From Candidatus Sericytochromatia bacterium (GTDB lineage Bacteria > Cyanobacteriota > Sericytochromatia > UBA7694): DNA of 60,120 bases. Both the position numbers and the translations under genes were made by a program. The first letter of the stretch is position 1. Each line of letters begins with the position of its first letter. The notes below the pieces were generated by a model. The model was not told the origin of the DNA, did no database searches, and saw only the letters and a program-made list of their open reading frames with translations. Positions 15,587-24,463 of this stretch are shown one piece after another. The stretch is taken from assembly GCA_018780035.1 (NCBI GenBank), contig JADMKE010000046.1:1-60120 (forward strand), given 5' to 3'.

Positions 15587-16137
15587 GTATCCCAGAAGCG
15601 GAAATCAAAGCCGCTTTACAGGACTGGCTTTCACCATTGGCAACCACCATTTGGCAGTTCCAAAACGCACCTGAACCAGCTGGCCCCTTTTTCTCTGTGA
15701 ATCCCTTTGCCGGGATTAAACGACTCGGGGCTATTGATGAAACCGTTTGGAATAGCGAAACAGAAATATTTGCTCTCCATCAACACAGAGAGGCGCTTTG
15801 TAGTATTCAAGCCTGTGGCCCTGAAGCCCTTGCGCTGCTCTCAAGTGCAGACGACAAACTGCAAATCCCAAACATTTACAAAACCGCGTTTTCAGACCGC
15901 AACCTGGCAGCCATTACCGGCCCCATTCGGGACCTCTCTGGCATGAAAGGAGCTCGATTTGAGCAGCGCGCCCAGATGGATGTCACCATCCGCTATATCA
16001 GCGGGGCTGCTGAATATGCCGGCACCGAAAACGAGGGAGACCCTTACACCGAAGAACTGAAAAAAGCGCAGCGCGTAAAGTATTCGGCCGAATTGATTGA
16101 CGAAGACCTAATCATAGTCGAAGGAGACGAAGAATAA
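15583..16137 (+). CDS. Neck/tail terminator protein (LIC_12616-like)
   Basis: A 184-residue protein placed between the joining protein and the sheath, where the tail terminator is expected. Short stretches (IWQFQNAPEPAGPFFSVNP, RAQMDVTIRYI) fit the neck-terminator family with a Mu gp37-like or gpU-like fold. Its acidic tail (DEDLIIVEGDEE) is unusual. It overlaps the previous gene by ATGA. Confidence 0.7.
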   Translation: MSIPEAEIKAALQDWLSPLATTIWQFQNAPEPAGPFFSVNPFAGIKRLGAIDETVWNSETEIFALHQHREALCSIQACGPEALALLSSADDKLQIPNIYKTAFSDRNLAAITGPIRDLSGMKGARFEQRAQMDVTIRYISGAAEYAGTENEGDPYTEELKKAQRVKYSAELIDEDLIIVEGDEE

Positions 16138-16138
16138 A

Positions 16139-17491
16139 ATGTCAGGCATAGAAAGAATTATTGAGTCAGCGCTCAACCTGATTGCCAAAACGGGGGGCAA
16201 TAACCAGGCCAATATTCCCGCTATCATCACCGATGAGACGCCAGCCGTAGACGGGGGCTTTGGCGCGGGTTATGCCAAGCGCTACAGCACCCGTGATTTG
16301 GATGCGGTCGGAGACGATTTCAGCACCAGTGGCGACACCCACAAAGCAGCGTCGGCTATTATCAGCCAGACTGCTCCACCCCAGTATTTTTATGTAATTA
16401 AGCGGGGTTCTCCCACTGCAGGGGTTGTGGAATTGGTGTTTGATGCTGCTTTGATTGCAGACAATACTGTTGCTGGCACTGTAAACGGCACCGCAATTTC
16501 AGTGCCCTATGGAACCTCAAACGCAGCAACTTTGACCGCGATTGCTGCCGCTATTCAGGCCTTGCCAGAAGTGGCAACGGCTGTTAGTGACGGCACCGAC
16601 ACCATCACCATTACCTTTGAGTCTCAGTATGTGCCTGCAGTGGGAACGTTCACCGTTACCGGTGGAGTATCGCAAGCCGAGGCCGAAGCCGCAATCACGA
16701 CACCAGCTGTCACCATTCAAGACGACATTGCCAATGCCATCGCCGAAACCGATACCAACAAATGGTTTTTGCTCGTGCCCACCAGCACCAACAAGGGAGC
16801 AGCCCTGGCTGCAGCCGCCAAGGTCGAAACCTTGGGCGACCGCAAAATGCTTTTGCTGCATTCGACCGAAGTCGCTATTTATGCCGCTGGCTCGACCGAC
16901 CTGGCCAGCAAGCTCAAGGCCCTCAATTATAAGAGAACGGGTCTGTTTTATCACGATGACTCGACCGAAATGGTGCACTGTGCTTTGGCTGGCGTGCTGA
17001 TGGGTAAAGGTCCTGGTAAGATTCAGGCCTCGCTGCGCACGCTGGTAGGCGTAACCGCCGCTCCCTTGACCTCTGCTCAGCTGGCTATTCTCGAAGGCAA
17101 GAACTGCAACAGCTATGCCAGTATCGGTTATGGCCCCGCCACATTGCAGGGCGTTCAGGTTAACGGTATCGACACCGATGCCATCCGCGACACCTTCTAT
17201 ATGCTCGATGAGCTGGATTTAGCGCTTTACAACTCGCTCACCACCCAAGACAAGGTGGAATACAACGCAGTGGGAGCCCAAAAGCTGCAGGGGGTTGCCA
17301 AGCAGAAAATTGGCCGAATGGAAGATATCGGGGTTTTGGACCCCACATATAACAACACATTTACAGTTCCCGACCCGACCACGCTCAGCGAAGGTGAGCA
17401 GACAGCCGGGTCTTTTGCCGAATGCGTGCTGGACGCCAAGCACCTTAAATCTGGGCGAAAAATTAAATACACAGCCAATGTAGGGGTTTAA
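16139..17491 (+). CDS. Contractile tail sheath, DUF3383, with an inserted beta domain
   Basis: A 450-residue protein that would form the contractile sheath around the tube. The C-terminal half has TAAPLTSAQLAILEGKNCNS and TQDKVEYNAVGAQKLQGVAKQ, as in DUF3383 sheath-like proteins. Residues about 98-190 are an insertion with VPYGTSNAATLTAIAAAI and FTVTGG, matching the inserted segment of the cement protein. Such inserts usually project from the virion surface. The sheath plus a separate tube gene implies a myovirus. Confidence 0.85.
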   Translation: MSGIERIIESALNLIAKTGGNNQANIPAIITDETPAVDGGFGAGYAKRYSTRDLDAVGDDFSTSGDTHKAASAIISQTAPPQYFYVIKRGSPTAGVVELVFDAALIADNTVAGTVNGTAISVPYGTSNAATLTAIAAAIQALPEVATAVSDGTDTITITFESQYVPAVGTFTVTGGVSQAEAEAAITTPAVTIQDDIANAIAETDTNKWFLLVPTSTNKGAALAAAAKVETLGDRKMLLLHSTEVAIYAAGSTDLASKLKALNYKRTGLFYHDDSTEMVHCALAGVLMGKGPGKIQASLRTLVGVTAAPLTSAQLAILEGKNCNSYASIGYGPATLQGVQVNGIDTDAIRDTFYMLDELDLALYNSLTTQDKVEYNAVGAQKLQGVAKQKIGRMEDIGVLDPTYNNTFTVPDPTTLSEGEQTAGSFAECVLDAKHLKSGRKIKYTANVGV

Positions 17492-17505
17492 GGAGGATTT
17501 AAACA

Positions 17506-17958
17506 ATGTCTTTATCAAGTACGGACTTAAGGCTTGTCATTTGTACTTTTGGTGCAATTTCGTTTAGCAATTATGGCGAGGGTAGTGCCATTCAAATCGA
17601 CCCTGAAGCGGATTTGTTTAATCAGAAAGTGAGCGCAGATGGAAAAACAACCAGGAGTCGCTCCCATAACAGCAATTATCAGGCGACTATCACTCTAATG
17701 GAGTCTGCAAATGCTCACGGTGGAATGATTTCGCAGACCCTGCGCAATGCGGGAATCAGCGGCATTACATACCCGTTTACATATAATGACCCGAAAACCG
17801 GAGAGTATGTTTTTTCGGCTACTGCATATGTAAACAAAATGCCGGGAATCAGCAAGTCAAATGAACCCACTGAGCGGGAGTGGGGGATATACCTTCCTGA
17901 CTGCCTTTTGACTCCTGTTGATAATTTAAATTTCGGCTATAGGCCAGAGGTGATTTAA
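17506..17958 (+). CDS. Tail tube protein, DUF3277
   Basis: A 150-residue protein with a perfect AAGGAGG ribosome site. Features of DUF3277 tube proteins are present: an opening DLRLVICTFGAISFSNYGEG, a central SHNSNYQATITLMESA, and KTGEYVFSATAYVNKMPGIS. It is slightly richer in A and T than its neighbours. It overlaps the next gene by one base. Confidence 0.85.
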   Translation: MSLSSTDLRLVICTFGAISFSNYGEGSAIQIDPEADLFNQKVSADGKTTRSRSHNSNYQATITLMESANAHGGMISQTLRNAGISGITYPFTYNDPKTGEYVFSATAYVNKMPGISKSNEPTEREWGIYLPDCLLTPVDNLNFGYRPEVI

Positions 17959-18470
17959 TGAAAAATGTCGTTACTATAGATATTCTCGGCACGAAGTACA
18001 CAATCCAGTGTCACCCTTACGAAGAAGGCGCAGAGCTGGCCTGGGAGCTGCAGCGCTTGATTGGCCCCCATGTTTTGGAATACCAAAAACCAGCTGTTCA
18101 AGCCATGTCTGAGCTGACTTCAGAGCAGCGAAAGCGCATGGAAAGCGCAAAAGGGGATGAATTAGAGAAGGCTTATCAGGAGCTGATAGTCCCTCATATT
18201 GATAAGCAGCAACACAAATTGATTGAAGCTGCTCAGTCCTACCTCTCCTCTCTGCACCCCAAAGACCTGACCCGGCTATCTGTTGAGTTGTTTCGCTATG
18301 TGCAATTGCCTGACGGGGGCAACCTAAGTGATTCAGCTACCCGTAACATGTACTTTCAGGGGAATTACAAGCCGGTTGTACCGCTGATGGCCGCTGTGAT
18401 TCAGGTAAATGATTTTTTAGATTTAGACGCGAGCGAACTGCTTCAGGTGCAGGCGACTCGTACGAAGTAA
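17958..18470 (+). CDS. Tail assembly chaperone, short form
   Basis: A 170-residue helical protein between the tube and tape-measure genes, where the tail assembly chaperone lies in nearly all long-tailed phages. It chaperones the tape measure during tail assembly. The N-terminus (NVVTIDILGTKYTIQCHPY) is a small beta part; the rest is helical. A slippery TTTTTTA at 18413 would let a fraction of ribosomes shift back by one base and make a longer form ending at 18661. Confidence 0.8.
   Translation: MKNVVTIDILGTKYTIQCHPYEEGAELAWELQRLIGPHVLEYQKPAVQAMSELTSEQRKRMESAKGDELEKAYQELIVPHIDKQQHKLIEAAQSYLSSLHPKDLTRLSVELFRYVQLPDGGNLSDSATRNMYFQGNYKPVVPLMAAVIQVNDFLDLDASELLQVQATRTK
18413..18419 (+). promoter_or_regulatory. 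Programmed -1 frameshift site of the tail chaperone
   Basis: In the chaperone frame the bases read GAT TTT TTA, giving the canonical X XXY YYZ heptamer T TTT TTA. The -1 frame opens right at this point (its last stop, TGA, is immediately upstream) and stays open to 18661. Lambda G-GT and many other phages use the same device. Confidence 0.75.
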
Positions 18471-18661
18471 AGCTTCGGGGAGATATCCCCTTTGACCTGT
18501 ACAAAATTTGGACCGATGAGCGCACCAAAGAAACCTTGCGAGAGCTTCGCTCTTGGAGCTATGGTGAGGTTTTGGAGGCGCTAGAGGTCCTTGAGGCGCT
18601 GGATGACGCTCGGGCCAGAGCAGAGGCAAGAGCCCGAGCTAAACAAAAGCAACGAAAATAG
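18413..18661 (+). CDS. Frameshift extension of the tail assembly chaperone
   Basis: Entered by -1 slippage at 18413, this frame adds about 80 residues to the chaperone: a basic start, then VKLRGDIPFDLYKIWTDERT and a helical, Arg/Ala-rich tail ending KQKQRK, with TAG at 18659-18661. It has no start codon or ribosome site of its own that would explain it. In lambda the corresponding T domain binds the major tail protein while the G part coats the tape measure. Size and position fit that model. Confidence 0.75.
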   Translation, partial: FFRFRRERTASGAGDSYEVKLRGDIPFDLYKIWTDERTKETLRELRSWSYGEVLEALEVLEALDDARARAEARARAKQKQRK

Positions 18662-18666
18662 GTGAT

Positions 18667-18939
18667 TTACTTGGCTTTTGTCTTGAAGTAAATATAATCA
18701 GATTTACCATCATACCCAAATAAGCTGATAGACAAAAATCCACTTTTATAGAGCATTTTAGGACAAGGATTACATCCGGTTCCTGATGGCTTAACGTTTT
18801 CTTTGCTGTCAGCTTTACCTAAAATCTTTTCCACTTGAGTCGGCGTTTTGCCTGCGATTGCTTTGATATCTATGATTTTTGCATTTGCAGGAAGAGCCGA
18901 AAATACTGATATAGCAGCACAAATAACTATATTTCTCAT
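18667..18939 (-). CDS. Small secreted protein on the opposite strand
   Basis: A 90-residue protein with an N-terminal signal peptide (about 21 residues, cut after ALPANA) and a mature part of about 70 residues. The mature part resembles a small BamE/SmpA-like fold by eye: GKTPTQVEKILGKADS, then a CNPC pair and beta strands ending YIYFKTKAK. The ribosome site AGAGG is good. It reads against the tail genes, in a place where phages rarely carry extra genes. It may be a lysogeny-expressed gene acting in the periplasm; its function is unknown. Confidence 0.7.
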   Translation of the reverse strand: MRNIVICAAISVFSALPANAKIIDIKAIAGKTPTQVEKILGKADSKENVKPSGTGCNPCPKMLYKSGFLSISLFGYDGKSDYIYFKTKAK

Positions 18940-19005
18940 GATATTTACCTCTGGTTGACATCATAGAGAACTGTTGATTAAAAATATGTGACAAAGGGAG
19001 TCATT

Positions 19006-21528
19006 ATGACATTTGCTGGTGAGTTGTCGGCCAGATTTACCTGGGACGGCATGAAAAAAGCCATGGACCAGTTCAATGGCTATATGAAGCACGCCGAAAG
19101 ACTCACCGGCATGTCTACAACCCAAATGGTCCTCAAGACCTTCCAAGCCGCATCTAAGATGGAGGGGATTCTTGGTCGGTCTTCTGGCCGAATCTCTAAA
19201 ATGTTGCAGTGGTCAGTAAGAGTAAGTGGGCTTTCTCAAACAAAATCAGAGCTGGCTTCTGTTGAGAAAAAAGCGCTTGGCGTTGGCAGCATTTTAAAGG
19301 GGCTCGCCGTTGGGGTCGGAATCCACCAAGGATTTGGCGCAGCAAAGGCAGGGGCGGGGTTCACTCTCAAAACAGCGATGAATTTTGAAGATTTACTTGC
19401 TGGCCTGCATACCGCAACGGGCAGCAAGGGTGCTGCTGAAAAAGAATTCTCGCGCCTGCAGGGATATGCCGCATCTACTCCGTTCAGCATTGAGCAAGCA
19501 GTATCCACTTTTACGCGCTTAAAAAACCTGGATTTAGATTCTTCTTCTCGCTCAATGAATGCCTATGGGAATATTGCCGCCGCTGTTCCTGGTAAATCCA
19601 TCATGGATTTTACTGAGGCTGTGGCTGATGGGGTTATGGGTGAATTTGAGCGCCTGAAAGAGTTTGGAATCAAAGGCAGAAAGCAGGATGGTAACGTCAC
19701 CCTGCGCTTTAGAGGACAAGATTTTAAGGCTGCGGCAAAGAATGGTGAGATTGACCCCAAAGCCGTTGAGGAGCAGCTGAGGATAATCTCTGAAAAGTTC
19801 TTCTCTGGAGCAATGGAGAGACGCTCAAAGACGTTTGGTGGGGCCGTCAGCAATTTAAGTGATTCAATTCAGATAGCGGCATTCAAGATGTGGCGGGCAG
19901 GCTTGGATAAACCTGTCGTTGCTGCTGTTCGGAATATGACTGAGCTTATACAGAAAAACATTCCTCAAATCGAGGCCTTCGGCAAAATGGCGGGCAAATA
20001 TCTGGGTGATTTTTTCACGAAGCTCCCAGACTATCTCGCAAAGGCAAAGCAACTGATGCCGACCATTGTAAAAGGCATTGGGCTGATTGTGCTCGGCATG
20101 GCTACCATGAAAGCGATTGGGATGGGCTTTGCAATTGCCTCCGTCATCGCCAAATTCATGCTTTTACGTTCAGCCTTCAAACTAATAACGCCTGTTCTTG
20201 GCTTACTGGTAAAAGGAGCCGGGGGGTTACTCCCGCTCCTTGGCCAGTGGCTGGGAAGGATTTTAGTTGCAGGGTTGGGCGTCAGTGCTGTGGTGATTGG
20301 CGTTGCTTCCGCCATCGCTGCACTTGGTTACTTGGGTTATCGCCTATACCTCTACTTCACCCAAGGCAGCAAGTCTCTGGATGATTTGCGGGTTAAATTC
20401 CCGTGGTTGGCTGATTCTATTCAGCGAACCGGCGACTATCTCAAGCAGTGGTGGCCGCATCTCAAGGTTGCGGGAATGATGATTCGTGAGCTGCTAATTG
20501 GGGAAACAAATAGCCTCGCACAGGTGGTGAAATGGGCGTTTTTCAGAGTAATCATTCCGGTTGTCCAGGGAGCAATTGAGGTTCTTGCATGGTTCGCTGA
20601 TAAGGTTCGGGTGGCCTATGAGTTTTATATGCCCGGCTTGGTAAAGCAGTTTTATTTGGTCAAAGACTTCTGGGTGGATTTCTGGGCCTGGATAGAGCCC
20701 GTTTTAAAGTCATTCTGGAAATGGCTCAGTGATATCGGTGGAGTAACCGGGGCTGCAATCAAGCTTGCCAAGCAACTGATGGGGATTCAGGACGATGGTG
20801 ATAGTGGGGCTTCTGGAGCAGCATTGACAGCAGTGCAAGGAAACATTCTGCAAACCGCCAAAAATTTCGCAAATGGCGCAGCGGGTCAGTCTTCGGCTGA
20901 TAAATGGGCGAAATCTGACGCGACGATGAATGGTTTAAGCGTGAGACAGCTTTACATTAAGGGGGTTGCCTGTGACATCTCCGCTGAAAAAGTCGTAGGA
21001 GATGCTGGAGCCTCTAAAGCTGTTCTGGATGCGATGGTAAGTCGCGTTCCTGATACGTTTAATAATTTGCTCAACCGGGGCCTAGCTGAGCTTGTCCCCG
21101 CTAGCCAACTCAGGGGCGGAGAGCTGTTCTACGCCCCCGGCATGACCCACACCGGAATCGTTGGAGAGGGCGGGAGAACCTTGCTACACGCAGCCAACAG
21201 CCAGGGTCATAAAATCGGGATGGGCCAACGGTTTAGTTCTACCTCAAACTATCTTGGGCCAGGGGCGAAATACTTGAGAATTAAACCGGAGCAGATGGGT
21301 GCCGGTACTCAATCCGTCCAGATGCCAATGCGCGGCAGTGGGGGGCCATTGGCTAACCCTCCTGCAGCGCCCGTCACGGCAAACACTTCCCAAAACTTCA
21401 TTTTCAATATGGGGCTCAACACATCGCCCCAGGCTTTAGCTGGGCAGGTGGGTGCGGCGGCCAACAAAGGGGTCTCAACAGCCCTTCAAACCGCAATAAC
21501 TGTGCCTGTTCCAACCGGAAAGAAATAA
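19006..21528 (+). CDS. Tape measure protein with a C-terminal peptidase-like domain
   Basis: An 840-residue protein that sets tail length. The start ATG 19006 has AAGGGAG before it (GTG 18988 is less likely). N-terminal residues 100-290 match phage tape-measure tails (EKEFSRLQGYAASTPFSIEQ, DGVMGEFERLKEFGIKG). A hydrophobic stretch spans about residues 345-460. Around 640-760 lies a domain like NlpC/P60 or CHAP peptidases, with a Cys in KGVACDISAEKV and a His in GMTHTGIVGEGG. This would open the cell wall during DNA entry. Confidence 0.9.
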   Translation: MTFAGELSARFTWDGMKKAMDQFNGYMKHAERLTGMSTTQMVLKTFQAASKMEGILGRSSGRISKMLQWSVRVSGLSQTKSELASVEKKALGVGSILKGLAVGVGIHQGFGAAKAGAGFTLKTAMNFEDLLAGLHTATGSKGAAEKEFSRLQGYAASTPFSIEQAVSTFTRLKNLDLDSSSRSMNAYGNIAAAVPGKSIMDFTEAVADGVMGEFERLKEFGIKGRKQDGNVTLRFRGQDFKAAAKNGEIDPKAVEEQLRIISEKFFSGAMERRSKTFGGAVSNLSDSIQIAAFKMWRAGLDKPVVAAVRNMTELIQKNIPQIEAFGKMAGKYLGDFFTKLPDYLAKAKQLMPTIVKGIGLIVLGMATMKAIGMGFAIASVIAKFMLLRSAFKLITPVLGLLVKGAGGLLPLLGQWLGRILVAGLGVSAVVIGVASAIAALGYLGYRLYLYFTQGSKSLDDLRVKFPWLADSIQRTGDYLKQWWPHLKVAGMMIRELLIGETNSLAQVVKWAFFRVIIPVVQGAIEVLAWFADKVRVAYEFYMPGLVKQFYLVKDFWVDFWAWIEPVLKSFWKWLSDIGGVTGAAIKLAKQLMGIQDDGDSGASGAALTAVQGNILQTAKNFANGAAGQSSADKWAKSDATMNGLSVRQLYIKGVACDISAEKVVGDAGASKAVLDAMVSRVPDTFNNLLNRGLAELVPASQLRGGELFYAPGMTHTGIVGEGGRTLLHAANSQGHKIGMGQRFSSTSNYLGPGAKYLRIKPEQMGAGTQSVQMPMRGSGGPLANPPAAPVTANTSQNFIFNMGLNTSPQALAGQVGAAANKGVSTALQTAITVPVPTGKK

Positions 21529-21540
21529 AGGACTTTAACC

Positions 21541-22143
21541 GTGATTTATCTTTATTTCCCCAAAACAGAGGAAGAGTTTGAAATTGATTGCACGGAAGAC
21601 ATCACACCCCAATACGCTTCTGAGCTGACTCAAAAGCGGGTGGGGGATGGCGGGACTATCACGGATAACCGCAGGCGGCAACCGATGACTCTCTCTCTCA
21701 ACGGATTCATGACGAATGTGCCGCTGGATATGACGGGCAATTACGAGCATGATGCCGAGGGCAATCACACCAAGTTTCGTGACCGCCTGCTCAAAGCGGA
21801 AAAGGAAGGCGAGTATGTAACGGTTGATGGTGGAATTGGCCGGGGCTTTTGGGAGGATTTGCAAATCACCAATGTTTCGATTCCCTGGAATGTAGAAGTA
21901 GGAACCGGATTCCCTTTCTCGCTCAATTTGCAAGGCGTTCGCAAAAGCAAAAGCAAGGTTAAAGACCTGTTTCGCCAAAGTGAAAAGTTTAAAGCGGTCC
22001 AGGCCAAGTTTCAAGAGGCCAAAGACCTGGGCAAAAAAGCAGCTCAGGAAGCGACTCAGAACGTAAAGAAAACCATGGATAACGTCAAGAAATCTTTAAG
22101 CGGAACCACTTTAACAGACTGGTTTAGAGGGGGGCCTTCATGA
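21541..22143 (+). CDS. Baseplate protein next to the tape measure
   Basis: A 200-residue protein starting at GTG 21541. The first 130 residues look beta-rich and resemble the Dit-like or LysM-type baseplate proteins that follow the tape measure in contractile phages (YFPKTEEEFEIDCTEDITPQ, VSIPWNVEVGTGFPFSLNLQ). The last 50 residues are a Lys/Gln-rich helix. The stop overlaps the next start (ATGA). Exact family uncertain. Confidence 0.7.
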   Translation: MIYLYFPKTEEEFEIDCTEDITPQYASELTQKRVGDGGTITDNRRRQPMTLSLNGFMTNVPLDMTGNYEHDAEGNHTKFRDRLLKAEKEGEYVTVDGGIGRGFWEDLQITNVSIPWNVEVGTGFPFSLNLQGVRKSKSKVKDLFRQSEKFKAVQAKFQEAKDLGKKAAQEATQNVKKTMDNVKKSLSGTTLTDWFRGGPS

Positions 22144-22475
22144 CCATTTTCGAAATCCCTTTGCCCAAATCTGACGGAACTCCATTTCTGGTTCGGCCCA
22201 CACTGACAGGTGTTGAACATGTGATTGAGTTTGTTTTTAATCAGCGGCTGGGCAGTTGGACGGTTAATTTTTATGATGCCGGACGCTCTCCCTATTGGCT
22301 TGGAGCCAGAGGCGTGGCGGACTGGTCTTTGCTCTCTCGCTGCTCAGACCCGCGAAAGCCACCGGGCCGGTTGTATTTGGCAGATACCAGTAACAAGGGC
22401 ATTGACCCAGGCGAAACAGACCTGGGAGACCGGGTGCGCCTGATTTACGATGATTTAGACTTGGAGAATGTTTAA
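22140..22475 (+). CDS. Baseplate plug protein (DUF6983-like)
   Basis: A 111-residue beta-rich protein. The features FNQRLGSWTVNFYD, and near the end a region of the type DLGDRVRLIYDDL, match small baseplate plug proteins found between the Dit-like protein and the hub. It is joined to both neighbours by overlapping start and stop codons. Confidence 0.75.
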   Translation: MTIFEIPLPKSDGTPFLVRPTLTGVEHVIEFVFNQRLGSWTVNFYDAGRSPYWLGARGVADWSLLSRCSDPRKPPGRLYLADTSNKGIDPGETDLGDRVRLIYDDLDLENV

Positions 22476-23467
22476 TGGCTCTCAGCAATGGTGAGGAGCT
22501 ATTTGGCTATTATGCCTCCCTGATTGCCAATGACGGCATTGAAGAGCGCACCTATGACGACTTCGATATGAAGTTCAAGGTTCGCAAAACAGGCGACACC
22601 AAGCCAAACATCATGGAGCTGGAAGTCTATAACCTGCCCTATGAAGACCAAGTGTTCCTCGACCCCAAAAACGTCAACCTGCGCCTGATTGCTGGCTATG
22701 AAAAGGTCCACGGTCAAATATTCCGGGGGGCCAGTGAGTTTACAGGCCATGAGTACGGCGACCTGGATTGGATATCCAAGCTGACCGCCAAAGACGGGGG
22801 CCTGCAGGCGCGGAATACGTTTATCAACATCGCGTTTAAAAAGGGCACACCGCAAGAGCAAATACTTGAAAAGCTAATTAAAGAGCTGACCAAGACCCCA
22901 GAGATTGAGGCCCGCTTTGCTGCCATCAACAAGGCCAGCCAAGGCAAGCTGGACCTGGTTGGATTTAAGCCCAAGTCTACCAAGACCCCAGACTCAAAGC
23001 GCTCGAAACAGCCCAAAACCCCGCCGCCGGTTTCCCAACAAGAGGCCAAACTACTCAAGCAAAAGCAAACTCAGCGCGAAAAGGCCAAGAAAAAGACGCT
23101 GGAAAAAGGCCTGATTATCCGGGGTGCTGCCACCGAAAAGCTGAATATTTACTGTGCCAGCTATGGGCTCAAAGCCTATTGGACAGACCAAACCCTCAGC
23201 ATTATTCCGCTCGATGCCGCTTTAGAAGATGAGCTGATTCAACTGGATTACAGCTCCGGGCTTCTTGGCCAGCCTGAACGAATCGAAACGGGCTGGAAAA
23301 TCACCAGCCAATTGCGCCACGAATTCAACCCGGGCCACCTGGTTTATGTCCAGTCGGATTTTCTGACTGGAAACTTTTTAATATCTACCGTTGAGCATGA
23401 AGGGGATACCATGTCTGACCTGTGGCAGAGCACCTTAGAGGTGCGAGACGTGGGGTTTGCTGCATGA
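22475..23467 (+). CDS. Baseplate hub protein (late-control gpD-like)
   Basis: A 330-residue protein that probably forms the central hub below the tube. The start of the protein (TYDDFDMKFKVRKTGDTKPN) and the last 110 residues (LIIRGAATEKLNIYCASYGL and a HEFNPGHLVYVQSDFLTGNF segment) follow the hub-protein layout. A Lys/Pro/Gln-rich linker lies at about residues 165-210. It is coupled by TAATG to the previous gene and by ATGA to the next. Confidence 0.8.
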   Translation: MALSNGEELFGYYASLIANDGIEERTYDDFDMKFKVRKTGDTKPNIMELEVYNLPYEDQVFLDPKNVNLRLIAGYEKVHGQIFRGASEFTGHEYGDLDWISKLTAKDGGLQARNTFINIAFKKGTPQEQILEKLIKELTKTPEIEARFAAINKASQGKLDLVGFKPKSTKTPDSKRSKQPKTPPPVSQQEAKLLKQKQTQREKAKKKTLEKGLIIRGAATEKLNIYCASYGLKAYWTDQTLSIIPLDAALEDELIQLDYSSGLLGQPERIETGWKITSQLRHEFNPGHLVYVQSDFLTGNFLISTVEHEGDTMSDLWQSTLEVRDVGFAA

Positions 23468-24108
23468 GTTCTCAAAATATTGAAGTCAGCCTGGAAAAGC
23501 TTTTTAAACATTACCAGAGCGAATTAAACACAGGTATTCCCTGCTATGTCGAGAAATACGATGACGATGCCTGCACGGTAGAGGTCACTGTACCTTTCAG
23601 TGATTATTTCGAGCAGGACGGTGCCGAGCCCTTGAATCTGGATTGGGGCGTCATCCCTGATGTGCCAGTGCAGTTTCCTGGTTCAGGCAAATTCAGTATC
23701 ACCTGGCCGCTTGAGCGGGGCGATGTGGGCTGGCTGAAATTCTCCCAGCGCAGCCTGGACGAATGGTTTGCCAGTGATGGCAACACGCTGGTAACGCCCA
23801 CCCTTCAAACCATGCATGCCGAAGGGGATTGTATCTTTGAGCCGGTCAGTTCTTTTCCCCAGGGCAGAATCAAGGCCAAGCGAGACAAGCAGCATGCGTG
23901 GATTCAGTTTGATGGAACCATCAAGATGAAGGCTGGTCGGGTGGAAATCGGCGAGACAGACAGCCCAGAGGCCCTGGCCAAAGCCAGCAAAACCGACGGC
24001 AATGATAACAAACTTTGGCAAAGCGTGACCGAAGTGCGCGCCATTTTTGGCTTACCCCCGCCCGGGGTGATGGATTCAGCAGCTTGCAGCAAAGCCTTTG
24101 GAGGGTGA
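23464..24108 (+). CDS. Baseplate spike protein (Gp138 N-terminal domain)
   Basis: A 214-residue protein with an OB-fold-like N-terminal region similar to the Gp138 membrane-piercing spike (residues about 35-120: PCYVEKYDDDACTVEVTVPF, WPLERGDVGWLKFSQRSLDE). A short repetitive beta segment (about 145-170) follows, and the protein ends in a GLPPPGVMDSAACSKAFGG tail. The spike sits at the tip of the tail and contacts the cell envelope first. ATG 23464 overlaps the hub stop. Confidence 0.8.
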   Translation: MSSQNIEVSLEKLFKHYQSELNTGIPCYVEKYDDDACTVEVTVPFSDYFEQDGAEPLNLDWGVIPDVPVQFPGSGKFSITWPLERGDVGWLKFSQRSLDEWFASDGNTLVTPTLQTMHAEGDCIFEPVSSFPQGRIKAKRDKQHAWIQFDGTIKMKAGRVEIGETDSPEALAKASKTDGNDNKLWQSVTEVRAIFGLPPPGVMDSAACSKAFGG

Positions 24109-24109
24109 C

Positions 24110-24463
24110 ATGTTTGACCTGGCTTTAAATTCACAGGGCAACCTGTATCTAACCGAAGGCCAAGAACTGGCAACGGTTGCCGACGGTCCAGAGGTCGCGC
24201 AAAGTTGCGGCATTATTCTCAAGACCCAGCAAGGGGAGTGGTTTCTCAACGAGTCCGAGGGCATAGACCATTTGGGCAAAGTGCTTGCCCGCCCCTTTCG
24301 ACCTGGCCACGCTGCCCGCGAAATCCGCCGAGGCCTGCGTGCGGTGGAAGAGGTGCAGGATATTACCGGGATTACCGTTGAGCTGGACCCGGACATTCAA
24401 TACAAAATCAACGCAGAAATTGACATCATGACAGACTATGGCGCTGAAAGGCTCACGACATGA
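24110..24463 (+). CDS. Baseplate wedge protein, gp25/W-like
   Basis: A 117-residue protein starting at ATG 24110 with GGAGGG before it. It has the gp25-like layout: LALNSQGNLYLTEGQE, then ILKTQQGEWFLNESEGIDHL, with Trp and Phe at the conserved place, and an RRGLRAVEEVQDI helix. gp25 homologues are conserved sheath-like pieces of contractile baseplates. The stop overlaps the next start (ATGA). Confidence 0.82.
   Translation: MFDLALNSQGNLYLTEGQELATVADGPEVAQSCGIILKTQQGEWFLNESEGIDHLGKVLARPFRPGHAAREIRRGLRAVEEVQDITGITVELDPDIQYKINAEIDIMTDYGAERLTT

Noticed and set aside
18463..18490. Small stems after the slippery site as a frameshift stimulator
   Set aside because: They are about 45-70 bases downstream, too far from the heptamer for the usual pausing role.
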